From Leifsonia sp. AK011 (GTDB taxonomy: Bacteria; Actinomycetota; Actinomycetes; Actinomycetales; Microbacteriaceae), in the NCBI RefSeq assembly GCF_013410945.1, contig NZ_JACCCH010000001.1, positions 1,302,001 to 1,366,000 on the forward strand: 64,000 nt of DNA, written 5' to 3'. Under the pieces are notes generated by a model. That model was not told the DNA's origin. It ran no database searches and saw only the letters and a program-made list of their open reading frames with translations. Shown piece after piece: positions 1-10,279 of this stretch; within the stretch, counting starts at the first letter, position 1, and the number at the start of each line of letters is the position of its first letter. Position numbers and translations under genes: made by a program.

Positions 1-134
1 GTGGCGATCACCAGGTTGAAGACCGTCTGGTTGCTGCGTCGCTTGGCCGCGGCCGCCGCGCGACGGTCCGCCGTCTCCTGCGGGGTCTCCGGCCTGCCCA
101 GTTCCGCGACGATCCGGGGCTCGTTGGATGCCAT
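1..134 (-). CDS. DUF4245-like protein, N-terminal part only
   Basis: ATG at 134 opens a reading frame that runs off the left edge after about 44 codons. It begins MASNEPRIVAELGRPE and then shows a basic stretch with RRSNQTVFNLVIA, which looks like the entry to a membrane anchor. DUF4245 proteins of actinobacteria have this arrangement and commonly follow xseB. The start overlaps the xseB stop (TAATG), so the two are probably translationally coupled. Function is unknown. The family call rests on context and this short stretch. Confidence 0.6.
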   Translation of the reverse strand, partial: MASNEPRIVAELGRPETPQETADRRAAAAAKRRSNQTVFNLVIA

Positions 135-352
135 TACTCGGCCGCTGCAGTTCTGGCGGCGTCGAGGCGCTCGCGCGCGCCCTTGAGCCACTCCTCGCAG
201 CGGGCGGCGAGCAACTCGCCCCGCTCCCAGAGGGCCAGGGATTCCTCGAGGGTGGACGACCCCTGCTCGAGCTCGTTCACCACCCGGACGAGTTCATCGC
301 GAGCCTCTTCATATCCGAGCTCGTTCACGTCGGCATTCGAGGGCGTTGACAC
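134..352 (-). CDS. xseB: Exodeoxyribonuclease VII small subunit
   Basis: 72-residue acidic, helical protein with the XseB pattern: YEEARDELVRVVNELEQGSSTLEESLALWERGE, which appears in the sequence as two helices around residues 13-50. In the known enzyme several small subunits bind one XseA and form the complex that degrades single-stranded DNA to oligonucleotides. GTG start at 352, only 3 bp after the xseA stop. It overlaps the next gene by one base. Length is normal for the family. Confidence 0.9.
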   Translation of the reverse strand: MSTPSNADVNELGYEEARDELVRVVNELEQGSSTLEESLALWERGELLAARCEEWLKGARERLDAARTAAAE

Positions 353-355
353 GGG

Positions 356-1579
356 TTAGATCCTACCGTCCTGGTCGGAATCGACCGTGGTTGCGAGCGA
401 ACCCTCAGCAAGGGTCAGGGTGAGTCTCTCGCCGGACTTCGCCTCCGTCGCGGCACGCACGACGCGGCCGTCGGGAAGCTGGGCGATGGCGTACCCACGG
501 TCGAGCGTGCGCTGGGGCGAGAGTGCCCGGAGATGCCCGGCGAGTTCGCCCACGCGCGCGGCGGAGCGTTCGACGGTCCGCTCCAGCAGGTCGCGTCCGC
601 GCGAGACGTATCGGGACAGTTCGTCGGCTCGCGTATCGATGATCCAGCTGGTCGTGGCGAGCACGGGGCGCGACCGCAGTGCCTCGAGCCGGTCCACCTC
701 GATCGAGATGCGGTGGGTCACGCGGGATCGGATGCTCGCGCGAGCCTGCCTCACTCGTGCAAGCTCCTCCGTGACATCCGGCACGACCCTCTTCGCGGCA
801 TCGGTGGGGGTGGATGCCCGCAGGTCGGCGACATCGTCGAGCAGGGGTCGGTCGGCCTCATGTCCAATGGCGCTGACGATCGGCGTGCTCGCCGAGGCCG
901 CCGTGCGCACGAGCTGCTCGTCGCTGAAGACGAGCAGGTTCTGGAAGTCGCCGCCCCCGCGAGCGACGATGATCACATCGACGTCGGGGTCCGCATCGAG
1001 GGTGCGGATCGCGGCCGTCACCTCGGCGGCGGCCCGTTCGCCCTGGACCGCGGCGTGCACGACCCGGAAGTTGACCGCGGGCCAGCGCAGCTGGGCGTTG
1101 CGCAGCACGTCCTTCTCGGCGTCGCTGTCCTTGCCCGTGATGAGACCGATGCAGTGCGGGAGGAAGGGGAGGGGCTTCTTGTGCTCGAAGAGGCCCTCGG
1201 CCTTGAGCTTCTGGCGCAACCGTTCGAGCCGCTCGAGGAGGTCGCCGAGCCCCACGTGCCGCATGTCCGACACCTGCATCGTGAGCGTTCCGCCCTTGAG
1301 CCAGTAGTTGGGCCGCACGGCGGCGATCACGTGGTCGCCCTGCTTGAGGTCAGCCGGGATGCGGGCGCGAACGGAGGACCACACGGTGAAGGAGACTGTC
1401 GCGTCATCCTCGAGGTCCTTGAGCTTGCCGTAGACGTTGCCGCCGGAAGCACCCCACTGGGTGATCTCGCCCTCGACCCACGCTGTGCCCAGTCTCTCGA
1501 TCCAGCCCTTGAGCTTGCTGGCGAGAGTGGAGACCGGCCACGGGGCATCCGGGGAGGAGGGTGCCTCTTCTATGGCCAT
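356..1579 (-). CDS. xseA: Exodeoxyribonuclease VII large subunit
   Basis: 407 residues, normal length. An N-terminal OB-fold (residues about 15-110) is followed by the nuclease core with ITGKDSDAEKDVL, ARGGGDFQNLL and GHEADRPLLDDVADLRASTP (motif split over residues about 240-260), all typical of XseA. A basic coiled-coil region follows and the C-terminus carries the RGYAI motif. The enzyme cleaves single-stranded DNA in both directions and acts in mismatch repair and recombination. First gene of the xseA-xseB-DUF4245 run; ATG start at 1579. It is divergent from ispH, as is usual in actinobacteria. Confidence 0.95.
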   Translation of the reverse strand: MAIEEAPSSPDAPWPVSTLASKLKGWIERLGTAWVEGEITQWGASGGNVYGKLKDLEDDATVSFTVWSSVRARIPADLKQGDHVIAAVRPNYWLKGGTLTMQVSDMRHVGLGDLLERLERLRQKLKAEGLFEHKKPLPFLPHCIGLITGKDSDAEKDVLRNAQLRWPAVNFRVVHAAVQGERAAAEVTAAIRTLDADPDVDVIIVARGGGDFQNLLVFSDEQLVRTAASASTPIVSAIGHEADRPLLDDVADLRASTPTDAAKRVVPDVTEELARVRQARASIRSRVTHRISIEVDRLEALRSRPVLATTSWIIDTRADELSRYVSRGRDLLERTVERSAARVGELAGHLRALSPQRTLDRGYAIAQLPDGRVVRAATEAKSGERLTLTLAEGSLATTVDSDQDGRI

Positions 1580-1625
1580 GTGCCTGTCGCCAGCCTCTCT
1601 CAGGGGAACCGGGCGCCCGCCGCCC

Positions 1626-1631
1626 TAGAAT
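1626..1631 (+). promoter_or_regulatory. Leaderless -10 box of ispH
   Basis: TAGAAT lies exactly 6 nt before the GTG start at 1638 and there is no ribosome-binding site. This is the geometry of a leaderless transcript, which is frequent in actinobacteria. It also supports the chosen start. Confidence 0.55.
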
Positions 1632-1637
1632 CGTGGG

Positions 1638-2735
1638 GTGGGCACAATATCCAATGGCGCGAAAGCGACACTCGACCTGCCGCCCGTACCCGCTCGGCGC
1701 GAGCGGCTCAAGGATACCCCGGCACCCCGACCCAAGAAGGTGGTGCTGGCAGCACCCCGTGGATACTGCGCGGGTGTGGATCGTGCGGTGATCGCGGTCG
1801 AGAAGGCGCTGCGCAACTTCGGCGCGCCGGTGTATGTGCGCAAGCAGATCGTCCACAACATCCACGTCGTCTCGACTCTCGAGCGGCAGGGCGCGATCTT
1901 CGTCGACGACGTCGATGAAGTGCCCGAGGGTGCGCACGTCGTCTTCAGCGCGCACGGTGTCTCCCCCGCGGTCGTGCAGGGCGCGGCCGACCGCAACCTG
2001 CAGGCCATCGACGCCACCTGTCCGCTCGTCACCAAGGTGCACCGTGAGGCGACCCGCTTCGCCCGCGACGACTACCAGATCCTCCTCATCGGCCACCTCG
2101 GCCACGAGGAGGTCGAGGGGACCATGGGCCACGCTCCCGAGCGCACGATCCTCGTCAACAGCCCGGCCGATGCCCCCTTCATCGAGGTGGAGAACACCGA
2201 GCGGCTCGTGTGGCTCTCGCAGACCACGCTGAGCGTCGACGAGACCATGGAGACCGTTCGCCTTCTTCGGGAGCGCTTCCCCTCCCTGCAGGACCCCCCG
2301 AGCGACGACATCTGCTACGCGACCCAGAATCGCCAGGTGGCGATCAAGAAGGTGGCGGAGGAGGCCGAGCTCGTGATCGTGGTCGGCAGCGCCAACAGTT
2401 CCAACACCGTGCGCCTTGTCGATGTCGCGCTCGAGAACGGCGCACGTGCCGCCTACCGCGTCGACTACGCGAGCGAGATCAAGCAGGAGTGGCTCGACGG
2501 TGTCTCGACGGTCGGCGTGACGAGCGGCGCATCCGTTCCCGAGGTTCTCGTCCAGGAGGTGCTGAGCGACCTCGCCGACGCCGGTTTCGCGGATGTCTCG
2601 ACCGTCGTCACCGCGGAGGAGGACCTCATGTTCTCCCTGCCCAAGGAGCTCCGCACCGACGCCGAGGGCAACCCTGACGAACGCGGACTCGGTGGCAGGG
2701 TGCGCAGGCTCGACTGGCAGGCCGGACCACAGTGA
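1638..2735 (+). CDS. ispH: 4-hydroxy-3-methylbut-2-enyl diphosphate reductase
   Basis: 365-residue IspH/LytB, the last enzyme of the MEP pathway. It reduces HMBPP to IPP and DMAPP with a 4Fe-4S cluster. The three cluster cysteines are in place: C44 in [13 protein letters not shown]128 in [11 protein letters not shown] and C226 in [11 protein letters not shown]. The HGVSP and SGASVPE motifs are also present. About 33 residues precede the core, which is common in actinobacteria. GTG start at 1638 with a leaderless -10 box. Its stop overlaps the next gene by 4 bp. Confidence 0.96.
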   Translation: MGTISNGAKATLDLPPVPARRERLKDTPAPRPKKVVLAAPRGYCAGVDRAVIAVEKALRNFGAPVYVRKQIVHNIHVVSTLERQGAIFVDDVDEVPEGAHVVFSAHGVSPAVVQGAADRNLQAIDATCPLVTKVHREATRFARDDYQILLIGHLGHEEVEGTMGHAPERTILVNSPADAPFIEVENTERLVWLSQTTLSVDETMETVRLLRERFPSLQDPPSDDICYATQNRQVAIKKVAEEAELVIVVGSANSSNTVRLVDVALENGARAAYRVDYASEIKQEWLDGVSTVGVTSGASVPEVLVQEVLSDLADAGFADVSTVVTAEEDLMFSLPKELRTDAEGNPDERGLGGRVRRLDWQAGPQ

Positions 2736-3229
2736 CGGATGACCGGCCGAAGCCCCGCTGGGGCGAATACGCCGAGACACCTCCCGCGGTCGACTACCCG
2801 CCGCCGACCGTACCGTCCCCTGCGGGCCCGCCGCCCAGCTCCGACAAGCCCGAACCCCCTCGGAACACGCGCGACATTCTCATCACCACCGCGCTGCTCC
2901 TCCTGGGCGTCTTCGACGTCGCCTCGATGTGGTCCACCTTCTCGGCGCTCGGTACCCAATTGGGGCCCGCGTTCGAGCAACAGGGTGTGGGGGAGTTCAC
3001 CTCCATCGCGCTCGCCAACAGCGTGGGAATGTGGCTCAACATCGCCCGCGCCGCCATACTCGTGGTGACGATCATCGTCTCGCTCGTTCTCATCTCGCGG
3101 GGGCGCCGGGCTTTCTGGGTGCCGCTGGTCGGTGGCGTGCTCGCGGCGATCGTTCTGCTCGTTCTGGTCAGCTACGTGATCCTGAACGACCCAGCATTCA
3201 TGCAGTACGTCGGACAGTCTCGGGGTTAG
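2732..3229 (+). CDS. DUF6264-like membrane protein
   Basis: 165 residues. A proline-rich cytoplasmic N-terminus with the RPRWGEYAE-like motif (here [10 protein letters not shown]) is followed by three predicted membrane helices (residues about 49-65, 95-120 and 127-150). Small proteins of this type follow ispH in Microbacteriaceae, and DUF6264 is the family I associate with them; I could not verify the assignment. GTG start overlaps the ispH stop (GTGA), which implies co-translation. No enzymatic motif is visible. Confidence 0.7.
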   Translation: MTDDRPKPRWGEYAETPPAVDYPPPTVPSPAGPPPSSDKPEPPRNTRDILITTALLLLGVFDVASMWSTFSALGTQLGPAFEQQGVGEFTSIALANSVGMWLNIARAAILVVTIIVSLVLISRGRRAFWVPLVGGVLAAIVLLVLVSYVILNDPAFMQYVGQSRG

Positions 3230-3238
3230 GGGCAGCAC

Positions 3239-4465
3239 ATGCGGGTGGCGGTGCTTCCCCGTGAGGTCGCATCGCGCGTCATCACCAGCTCGCTGGCTCG
3301 GGCATTCGCTGCCGTGAACGTCACGAGCCTCGTGCTCACGGTGCCGATGCTCATCGCCTTCATGACCGATCGTGGGCACGCCGATGTACTGCCCGTGCCA
3401 CTCGCGATCCTCGCCATACTCATCTCGCTCGCTGTGGGCGCCGCCGCGCGACCCAATCGCCTCTGGCTCACACTCTTCCTCGTCCTGGGCACGATCGGCG
3501 CGGCGGTATTCCAGATCGTCCTCCTGATGGCGGATCCGACGATGCAGGTGGAGGGCCTGTACATTCTGAACCGCCCCGCCGTCGCCCTCGTGCTGGTTGG
3601 GGTCACGGCATCCACTGTCCGGCAGGGGTTCGCATGGTCGCTTGTGGGCTTCGTGCTGTCCTACGTCGCGACGCTCGCCGCCTGTCTCGTCGTCGGCCTG
3701 CCGTTCGTACCCGGTTTCGGGGCGCTCTTCAGTCTCATCGCCACCTCGTTGTCCTACGGCGCTCTTGCGGGCATCCAGGCCCGGTTGCGCAGCAGGGTTC
3801 CGGACTTCGACGAGTTCGAGGAGCAGACCAGACGGATGGCACTCGCCGAGAACCTGCGCGCGAGGGTCACCGCTGCCGTCCACGACACCCTCCTCAACGA
3901 TCTCTCCCTCGTCATGAACGCGCCGGAAACCCTTGACGATCGGATGAAGCAGCGCCTGCGTCACGACGTGCGCACCCTGACGAGCGCGGAGTGGCTGAGC
4001 GAATCGGCCGAGGTCATCGTCGATGACCAGGATTCGGTGCTGCGCAACAAGATCATGCAGATGATCAGCGAGCTGCAGTGGCGGGGCCTGACGGTGCACA
4101 TCACGGGCAGCGGATCGCGCATCGTCCGGCTTCCCGATCATGTGCCCGACGTGATTGTCGATGTCGTGCGGGCCTGCCTCGAGAACGTGCTGCGGCACTC
4201 TGGAACGAACATCGCCGAGCTCGATCTGGGGGCCACGGAGAATGTCATCTCCATCGTGGTCACGGACAACGGCACCGGCTTCGACCCGAGCTTGATTGCG
4301 GACGATCGGCTCGGGCTCCGGACATCCGTTATAGAGCGGATTCGCTCCATCGGAGGCTCCGCGAGGATCTGGTCGACGCCGGGAGAGGGCACCTCGATCG
4401 TGATGGAAGTGCCCATCGAGGAGTACGTGGCCACTGATGAGGAGGCGATCCGTGGGCGCGCCTAA
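3239..4465 (+). CDS. Sensor histidine kinase (HisKA_3 type)
   Basis: 408 residues. About 180 N-terminal residues form five to six membrane helices. A NarL-type dimerisation/phosphoacceptor segment follows, with H215 in AAVHDTLLND. The C-terminal HATPase domain has the N-box (E315-N316 in ACLENVLRHSG), the G1 box DNGTGFD (D343) and G2 box TPGEGTS. It should autophosphorylate at H215 and pass phosphate to a response regulator. None is adjacent: the next gene is a membrane protein overlapping by 14 bp. The signal is unknown. Confidence 0.8.
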   Translation: MRVAVLPREVASRVITSSLARAFAAVNVTSLVLTVPMLIAFMTDRGHADVLPVPLAILAILISLAVGAAARPNRLWLTLFLVLGTIGAAVFQIVLLMADPTMQVEGLYILNRPAVALVLVGVTASTVRQGFAWSLVGFVLSYVATLAACLVVGLPFVPGFGALFSLIATSLSYGALAGIQARLRSRVPDFDEFEEQTRRMALAENLRARVTAAVHDTLLNDLSLVMNAPETLDDRMKQRLRHDVRTLTSAEWLSESAEVIVDDQDSVLRNKIMQMISELQWRGLTVHITGSGSRIVRLPDHVPDVIVDVVRACLENVLRHSGTNIAELDLGATENVISIVVTDNGTGFDPSLIADDRLGLRTSVIERIRSIGGSARIWSTPGEGTSIVMEVPIEEYVATDEEAIRGRA

Positions 4466-5594
4466 GCGGTACTTCCGCACCTCAGCACAGCAGGTGGACC
4501 CGCTGAGCTGGTTCACCGGCCCGTACCTCCCGCTGGTCTTCGCGGGCGGGATCTTCGTCTTCGGCACGACCATGACGATCATCACCTGGTCGAGCAGTGA
4601 AAGCCCCTGGCTGCAATTGGCCGGTCTCTGGCTGTGCGTGCTCGCGGGGCTGCTCATCTACGCAAGGACGCGGCCGCTCCAGGGACCACTCGGGTGGGGA
4701 ACCGCGGCGCTCGCCCTCTCAACGGCAACGCTGGGGACCGCACTGTCGGCCATCGACTATGGCACCGTCGACATCAACCTCGGACTGTGGTGGGGTCCAT
4801 CCGGCCCGGCGTTGCTGATTCCCGGGCTCGCGCCCTATCTCTCGACGCGGCGCATTCTCGTGTTGGGGATAGCGACGACGGTGGGAGTGGTGATCGTCTC
4901 CTCCGCGTTCATCACAACTGCTGCGGAGGCCATCGGCGAGGTCGTCGCGATCATCAGCTTCGCCTATCCGCCAGCGATGGCGACGGCGGGTGCCGCGCTG
5001 TTCTCCTACTCCGTGGTGAGTACTGTGCTCCCCATGCTCGAGAGCCCGTCGCGCATCAAGGTGGTCGGGCCCGTCGTCCGCGAGGAGGTCATCGCGGAGA
5101 TGGAGCACGTGACCCTCGCTCGCCTCACCGCGCGCGCTGCGCCCTTCCTGATGGGGATCGCCGAGGCCGGCACTGTGACGCCCACCGACCGCGCCCTCGC
5201 CGGCCAGCTGGCGCGGCGCCTCCGGGATGATCTCGTCACGCAGGCCAACGAGAGCTGGCTCGAGCTCGAGGCCAAGGGATCCCGGCTCGTCGTCGTCGAC
5301 CCGGATCGACTTGCCCGCGAGATGACGGCAGCCCAGCGCACCGCGCTATTGGCGCTCCTGCGGGCAACCCTCGACTTGCCGGAGACCGACAACCGATCGA
5401 TGCTCATCGAGCTGCGCAAGGCCCCCGACGGGTCCACGGCGGTCGCCATGAGCATGGACATGGCTCTCCCCGAGGGTCGCCGGATCATGCACCTCGCGCC
5501 CTATTACCTGACGCTGAAGACCGCCGTCGACGATCTCACGTTCGATCGGCACCAGCTGACCTTCCGCATGGTGTCGACCAGCGGGAGGCGCTGA
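4452..5594 (+). CDS. Membrane protein, possible degenerate histidine-kinase partner
   Basis: 380 residues. GTG at 4452 is preceded at 6 nt by a perfect AGGAGG (4440-4445); an upstream in-frame ATG at 4437 would sit on that ribosome-binding site, so it is rejected. About 190 residues of membrane helices are followed by a cytoplasmic domain of about 170 residues. That domain resembles a kinase layout (helical hairpin, then an alpha/beta part ending FRMVSTSGRR) but has no phosphoacceptor histidine and no N or G boxes. It overlaps the kinase gene by 14 bp, so a heteromeric or regulatory role is plausible. That role is inference. Confidence 0.65.
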   Translation: MGAPKRYFRTSAQQVDPLSWFTGPYLPLVFAGGIFVFGTTMTIITWSSSESPWLQLAGLWLCVLAGLLIYARTRPLQGPLGWGTAALALSTATLGTALSAIDYGTVDINLGLWWGPSGPALLIPGLAPYLSTRRILVLGIATTVGVVIVSSAFITTAAEAIGEVVAIISFAYPPAMATAGAALFSYSVVSTVLPMLESPSRIKVVGPVVREEVIAEMEHVTLARLTARAAPFLMGIAEAGTVTPTDRALAGQLARRLRDDLVTQANESWLELEAKGSRLVVVDPDRLAREMTAAQRTALLALLRATLDLPETDNRSMLIELRKAPDGSTAVAMSMDMALPEGRRIMHLAPYYLTLKTAVDDLTFDRHQLTFRMVSTSGRR

Positions 5595-5610
5595 GCTCGA
5601 GCTCCCGGTT

Positions 5611-6636
<1,026 letters not shown>

Positions 6637-6685
6637 CGCGAAAGTCTCCTCAAAAGTTCCGGTCGTAAAGACTCGACCGCGTCCG

Positions 6686-6691
6686 AGTCTA
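6686..6691 (-). promoter_or_regulatory. Probable -10 box of fbaA
   Basis: TAGACT on the minus strand, 49 nt before the ATG, with TTCAAT nearby. It would give a leader of about 43 nt containing the GAGGAG ribosome-binding site. No convincing -35 was found. Confidence 0.35.
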
Positions 6692-6722
6692 TTGAACCCG
6701 CGCCCCGCCCGTTTCCTGTATC

Positions 6723-7175
6723 TCAGGTGCGGGCAGCGCGTGCAGTCTGGAGCGACACGGTGATGTGGCCCACGCCGAGAACAACGGCCATCCCGGTGAG
6801 AAACCAGTTCTGCAGCCAGAAGCTCGCAGAGAGGAAGGCGAGGACGGGAGTGAGCGCTAGAGGAACAGGGATCGGTCCCAGTGGCGCGTAGAGAAGTCTG
6901 AAGTGCCGTCCCCCCAGGAGGTAGCGCAACCAGAGCGCGTAATAGAGGGCGACGAGAGCGATGAGCGCGATGAGCCAGCCCGGATGCCCCAGCACCGGCG
7001 TGACGACGACGGCGAGCACGAGGCATCCGACTTGTCCGACTCGTTCGAGCACGCCCGCGATCCTGCTGGTGCGGGGCGCGGGGGAGGGAGCATCGATCGG
7101 CGGGAACGGCAGAAGGAGAAAGCTCGGTGCGAGGATCGCCAGAGCAACGGGCAGGCCCGGAAGCGAGAAACCCAT
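6723..7175 (-). CDS. Small integral membrane protein of unknown function
   Basis: 150 residues with four predicted membrane helices (residues about 5-25, 45-65, 68-88 and 105-140). A charged GGRHFRLLYAPLG loop sits between helices 3 and 4. I do not recognise the family. ATG at 7175 lies 6 bp after the rmuC stop, so it is probably co-transcribed with rmuC. No catalytic motif is visible. Confidence 0.7.
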   Translation of the reverse strand: MGFSLPGLPVALAILAPSFLLLPFPPIDAPSPAPRTSRIAGVLERVGQVGCLVLAVVVTPVLGHPGWLIALIALVALYYALWLRYLLGGRHFRLLYAPLGPIPVPLALTPVLAFLSASFWLQNWFLTGMAVVLGVGHITVSLQTARAART

Positions 7176-7181
7176 GTGCGA

Positions 7182-8564
7182 CTAGGCCGTCTTCGACTCG
7201 CCCTCGACGCGAGCGATGTCGGGCAGCTCGAGCTCTGGCCGGTGTACGCCGTCGAGCTCATCGAGTGCGTTCAGTTCTAGCTCCACAGCGGTGAGTTGCT
7301 TGGCCGACTGCTCGACAGTCTTCGCGGTGCCGATGACCTTGGACTCGTCCAACGCGTTGAGCTTGCGCGCCGTGACAAGCACGCGGGTTTCGAGAGAGTT
7401 AGCGAACTGGTTGTAGCTGTTGACTGTCGAGTCGATCGAACGACGCAGCTTGTCGGCGTGCTCGGCGAGGGTGGCTAGGCGGCCGTACAGCTCCTTGCTG
7501 AGGTCGAACAGCGTCTTGGCCTGATCCGTCAGCACGTCCTGCTGCCAGGAGAATGCGACGGTCTTGAGAACCGACCACAGGGTCACGGGGGATGCCAGGG
7601 CGACCCGCTTCGCGAAGGCGTAGTCCATGATGCCCGGATCGGCCTCCATCGCCGAGGACACGAGCGACTCGCTCGGGATGAACGCGATGACCAGCTCCGG
7701 GGATGCCTCGAGCCCAGCCCAGTACGCCTTGCTGGCAAGCGCGTCGATGTGCCCGCGGATGACCTTGACGTGCTGCTTCATGAGCGCCTCGCGGCGCGCG
7801 GCCTCCTCGCCCGTCGCGGTGGCGGGGATCTGGTTCGCCTCGAGGTAGGCGGTGAACGGGACTTTCGCGTCGACGGCGATGTTCTTGCCGCCGGGCAGGT
7901 GGATGACCATGTCGGGGCGGCCGGCGCCGGCGTCCGAACTGATGCTGGACTGCACGTCGAAATCGACGCGCTCGATCAGGCCGGCGGCCTGCACGACGTT
8001 GCGCAGCTGGGTCTCGCCCCACACTCCACGCGTGGAGTTGCTGCGGAGCGCCGACGCGAGGCTCTCGGCTGTCGAGCGCAGGCGCTCCTCCGACTCGGTC
8101 GCCGACTTGAGTTGCTGGGCGAGCTCGCCGTGCTGGAGTGCGCGCTGCGCCTCGAGCTCGGTGACTTTGTTCTGCATCGTGCGGAGCGTCTCCTGCACGG
8201 GGGTGAGGGCCTGAAGCACCTTGGACTCGCGCTGCTCACGCTCAGCCTGCGCCTGGGCGTCCGTGCGCTGGCGATCGACCAGGAGGCGATACTGCTCCTG
8301 CGCGTCAGCGAGCTGCTCGCGGAAACCGTCCAGGCTGGCGGTCGCCGCAGCAAGCTTTGCCTGCAGGTCTGCACGAGCCGATGCCTCCTGCGCGCGAATC
8401 TCCGCTACGAGAGCGGCGTGATTCGCCTCGAGGAGGGCGCTGTTCGCTTCGAGCGCGGCCGGATCGATGTTGGCTGCGCGTGACTTGGCAACGAGGTATC
8501 CACCGACGACGCCGAGGACGATGCCGACGACGAGGCCGAGGAGCAGGGCAAGGATGGGATCCAT
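7182..8564 (-). CDS. rmuC: DNA recombination protein RmuC
   Basis: 460 residues. An N-terminal membrane helix (MDPILALLLGLVVGIVLGVV) is followed by a long alanine/glutamine-rich coiled coil (residues about 25-165) and the RmuC domain. That domain contains RGVWGETQL, PDMVIHLPGGKNIAVDAKVP and FIPSESLV. The domain belongs to the restriction-endonuclease-like fold, and RmuC limits inversions at short inverted repeats. The ATG at 8564 was chosen over one 14 codons upstream because it directly precedes the membrane helix, as in relatives. Confidence 0.92.
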   Translation of the reverse strand: MDPILALLLGLVVGIVLGVVGGYLVAKSRAANIDPAALEANSALLEANHAALVAEIRAQEASARADLQAKLAAATASLDGFREQLADAQEQYRLLVDRQRTDAQAQAEREQRESKVLQALTPVQETLRTMQNKVTELEAQRALQHGELAQQLKSATESEERLRSTAESLASALRSNSTRGVWGETQLRNVVQAAGLIERVDFDVQSSISSDAGAGRPDMVIHLPGGKNIAVDAKVPFTAYLEANQIPATATGEEAARREALMKQHVKVIRGHIDALASKAYWAGLEASPELVIAFIPSESLVSSAMEADPGIMDYAFAKRVALASPVTLWSVLKTVAFSWQQDVLTDQAKTLFDLSKELYGRLATLAEHADKLRRSIDSTVNSYNQFANSLETRVLVTARKLNALDESKVIGTAKTVEQSAKQLTAVELELNALDELDGVHRPELELPDIARVEGESKTA

Positions 8565-8628
8565 GACGACAGTGTCGCAGTGACCGGGGACATTGCCAGG
8601 GTGCACCGCCGAGCAGGCGCACCCGTCC

Positions 8629-8634
8629 TAGGGT
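8629..8634 (+). promoter_or_regulatory. Leaderless -10 box of the LysR gene
   Basis: TAGGGT ends exactly 6 nt before the ATG at 8641; no ribosome-binding site is visible. Confidence 0.5.
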
Positions 8635-8640
8635 GATGGC

Positions 8641-9567
8641 ATGGCCAGCCCGCCCCGTGACCCCCGCGACGTGTCGACGGACGATCTGCGATACCTCCTC
8701 GCGGTCGCGAGGACCGGCAAACTCGTCTCCGCAGCAGCACTGCTGGGCGTCGACCACACCACGGTGCGCAGGCGACTCGACCGTCTCGAGGCGGCCCTGG
8801 GTGTGCGCCTCCTCGATCGTGGTGCCGACGGGTGGGAACTGACCTCTCTCGGGAGGGATGTCGCGGCCAGGGCCGCACCCCTGGAGCACCTCGTCGAGGA
8901 CGTACTCGGCGCTGCATCCGGAGGCGATGACGCCGTGCGCGGCACGGTGCGACTCGTGGCGCCGGAGGCGTTCGGCACACTGTTCGTCGTGCCGGCACTG
9001 GCGCGCGTGCAGGCTGAACATCCCGGCATCAGCGTCGAGCTCGTGACATCCACCCGGCCATTGAGTCTGCGCGGCTCGGGCTACGACCTCGCGGTCACAG
9101 TGGGCTCGGCCACGAGTTCCCGCCTCGCGAGCGAGACGCTCGCGCCATACTCGGTGCGGCTCTACGCCTCACGCGAGTACCTCGCCGCCCACGATCCCAT
9201 CGCAACCCTCGCCGACCTCGAGCGGCACCCTCTCGTGTTCTACGTCGATGCCCTGCTCACGGTGCGCGAACTCGATCTCGCTCCGGTGCTTGGCGGGATG
9301 CACGTGCGCTTCGGTTCGACGAACGCCTTCGCCCAACTCGAGGCCACCCGTCGGGGCGCTGGCATCGGCCTGCTGCACGCCTTCATGGCGGATCGCGATC
9401 CCGACCTCGTGCCGGTCTTGCCAGCCGAAGTCGATTTCCGGGTGCAGTTCTCGCTGTCGGTGCGCAAGGACAGCCTCACTGTCGATGCCGTTCGCGTGGT
9501 TCGCGAAGCCCTCGTGGCGGAGGTCCAACGTCGGGGGAGTGAACTCGTGCCCGCATCGGGGCGCTGA
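8641..9567 (+). CDS. LysR-family transcriptional regulator
   Basis: 308 residues. The winged helix-turn-helix spans residues about 14-73 (LRYLLAVARTGKLVSAAALL, VDHTTVRRRLDRLEAALG) and is followed by a periplasmic-binding-like effector domain to about residue 300. In many actinobacteria a similar regulator lies beside mmsA, which is 0.7 kb downstream here with a lipoprotein gene between. Control of valine/propionate degradation genes is therefore a reasonable but unproven guess. Confidence 0.85.
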   Translation: MASPPRDPRDVSTDDLRYLLAVARTGKLVSAAALLGVDHTTVRRRLDRLEAALGVRLLDRGADGWELTSLGRDVAARAAPLEHLVEDVLGAASGGDDAVRGTVRLVAPEAFGTLFVVPALARVQAEHPGISVELVTSTRPLSLRGSGYDLAVTVGSATSSRLASETLAPYSVRLYASREYLAAHDPIATLADLERHPLVFYVDALLTVRELDLAPVLGGMHVRFGSTNAFAQLEATRRGAGIGLLHAFMADRDPDLVPVLPAEVDFRVQFSLSVRKDSLTVDAVRVVREALVAEVQRRGSELVPASGR

Positions 9568-9606
9568 GCGAGTAAAGTCAAGCTCTCGTCACTCAAGGGG
9601 ATCCTC

Positions 9607-10248
9607 ATGATCAAGCAGGCCCCGTTGTTCTCCGTGGCCCTCCTTCTCCTCGCAGGCTGCGCGTCGCTTGAGCCGGTGGCATCCTCGCCTGCGCCGACCG
9701 CTGCTACTCCCGCGGCTACGCCGAGTCCGACCCCGACCTTCTCCGACCCGGCGACCTGGATCATCGACTACGGCAGGGTCGGTCCGCTTGTCGTCGGAGG
9801 TTCGTTGGCCGCGGCCGAGCCCTCGTTCGGTTCCCTCGGCCTGGAGCGACAGGACGCGTGTCCGTCTTTCGTCATCCTGAGCGATCCCGAGGTCACGCTG
9901 TGGGTTATGACCGCCCAGGGTGATGACGACGTTATCGACCAGATCGTGCTCGGGAATGGCAGCGTGCCTGACCCGTCGCAAACTCAACTCAGAACCGGCA
10001 ACGGCATCGCGGTGGGCTCGACGCTCGCGGAGGTCACCGCGGCCTATCCGGACGTCGTGGAGAGCCAGGGCACGTACAGCCGGATATTCTCGGCCACCGA
10101 CGGCTCCGGCGCCTACCTCAACTTCTCCGTGAGCGACAGTGACATCGTGTCATCGATCGTCGTTCGTTCGACCCCCACTGTTGACAGCGAGTACTGCGGA
10201 TGGTTCGTCTGCAGGAACGCACATCCACTGTGCACGACTAGCCCTTGA
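9607..10248 (+). CDS. Putative lipoprotein of unknown function
   Basis: 213 residues. A lipoprotein signal with lipobox LLAGC (cysteine near residue 18) is followed by a Ser/Ala/Pro/Thr-rich linker (residues about 22-45) and a globular domain. ATG at 9607 is preceded by AAGGGGAT. The last 20 residues carry three cysteines (YCGWFVCRNAHPLCTTSP), an unusual tail. No family recognised. A TAAAGT about 30 nt upstream could be its -10 box. Confidence 0.75.
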   Translation: MIKQAPLFSVALLLLAGCASLEPVASSPAPTAATPAATPSPTPTFSDPATWIIDYGRVGPLVVGGSLAAAEPSFGSLGLERQDACPSFVILSDPEVTLWVMTAQGDDDVIDQIVLGNGSVPDPSQTQLRTGNGIAVGSTLAEVTAAYPDVVESQGTYSRIFSATDGSGAYLNFSVSDSDIVSSIVVRSTPTVDSEYCGWFVCRNAHPLCTTSP

Positions 10249-10279
10249 TTGCAGATCGGTGTCGGCACAGACTTGCACC

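Noticed and set aside
2465-4657. 730-codon antisense frame across ispH and the kinase gene
   Set aside because: Crosses three real genes on the other strand and has shadow-type composition.
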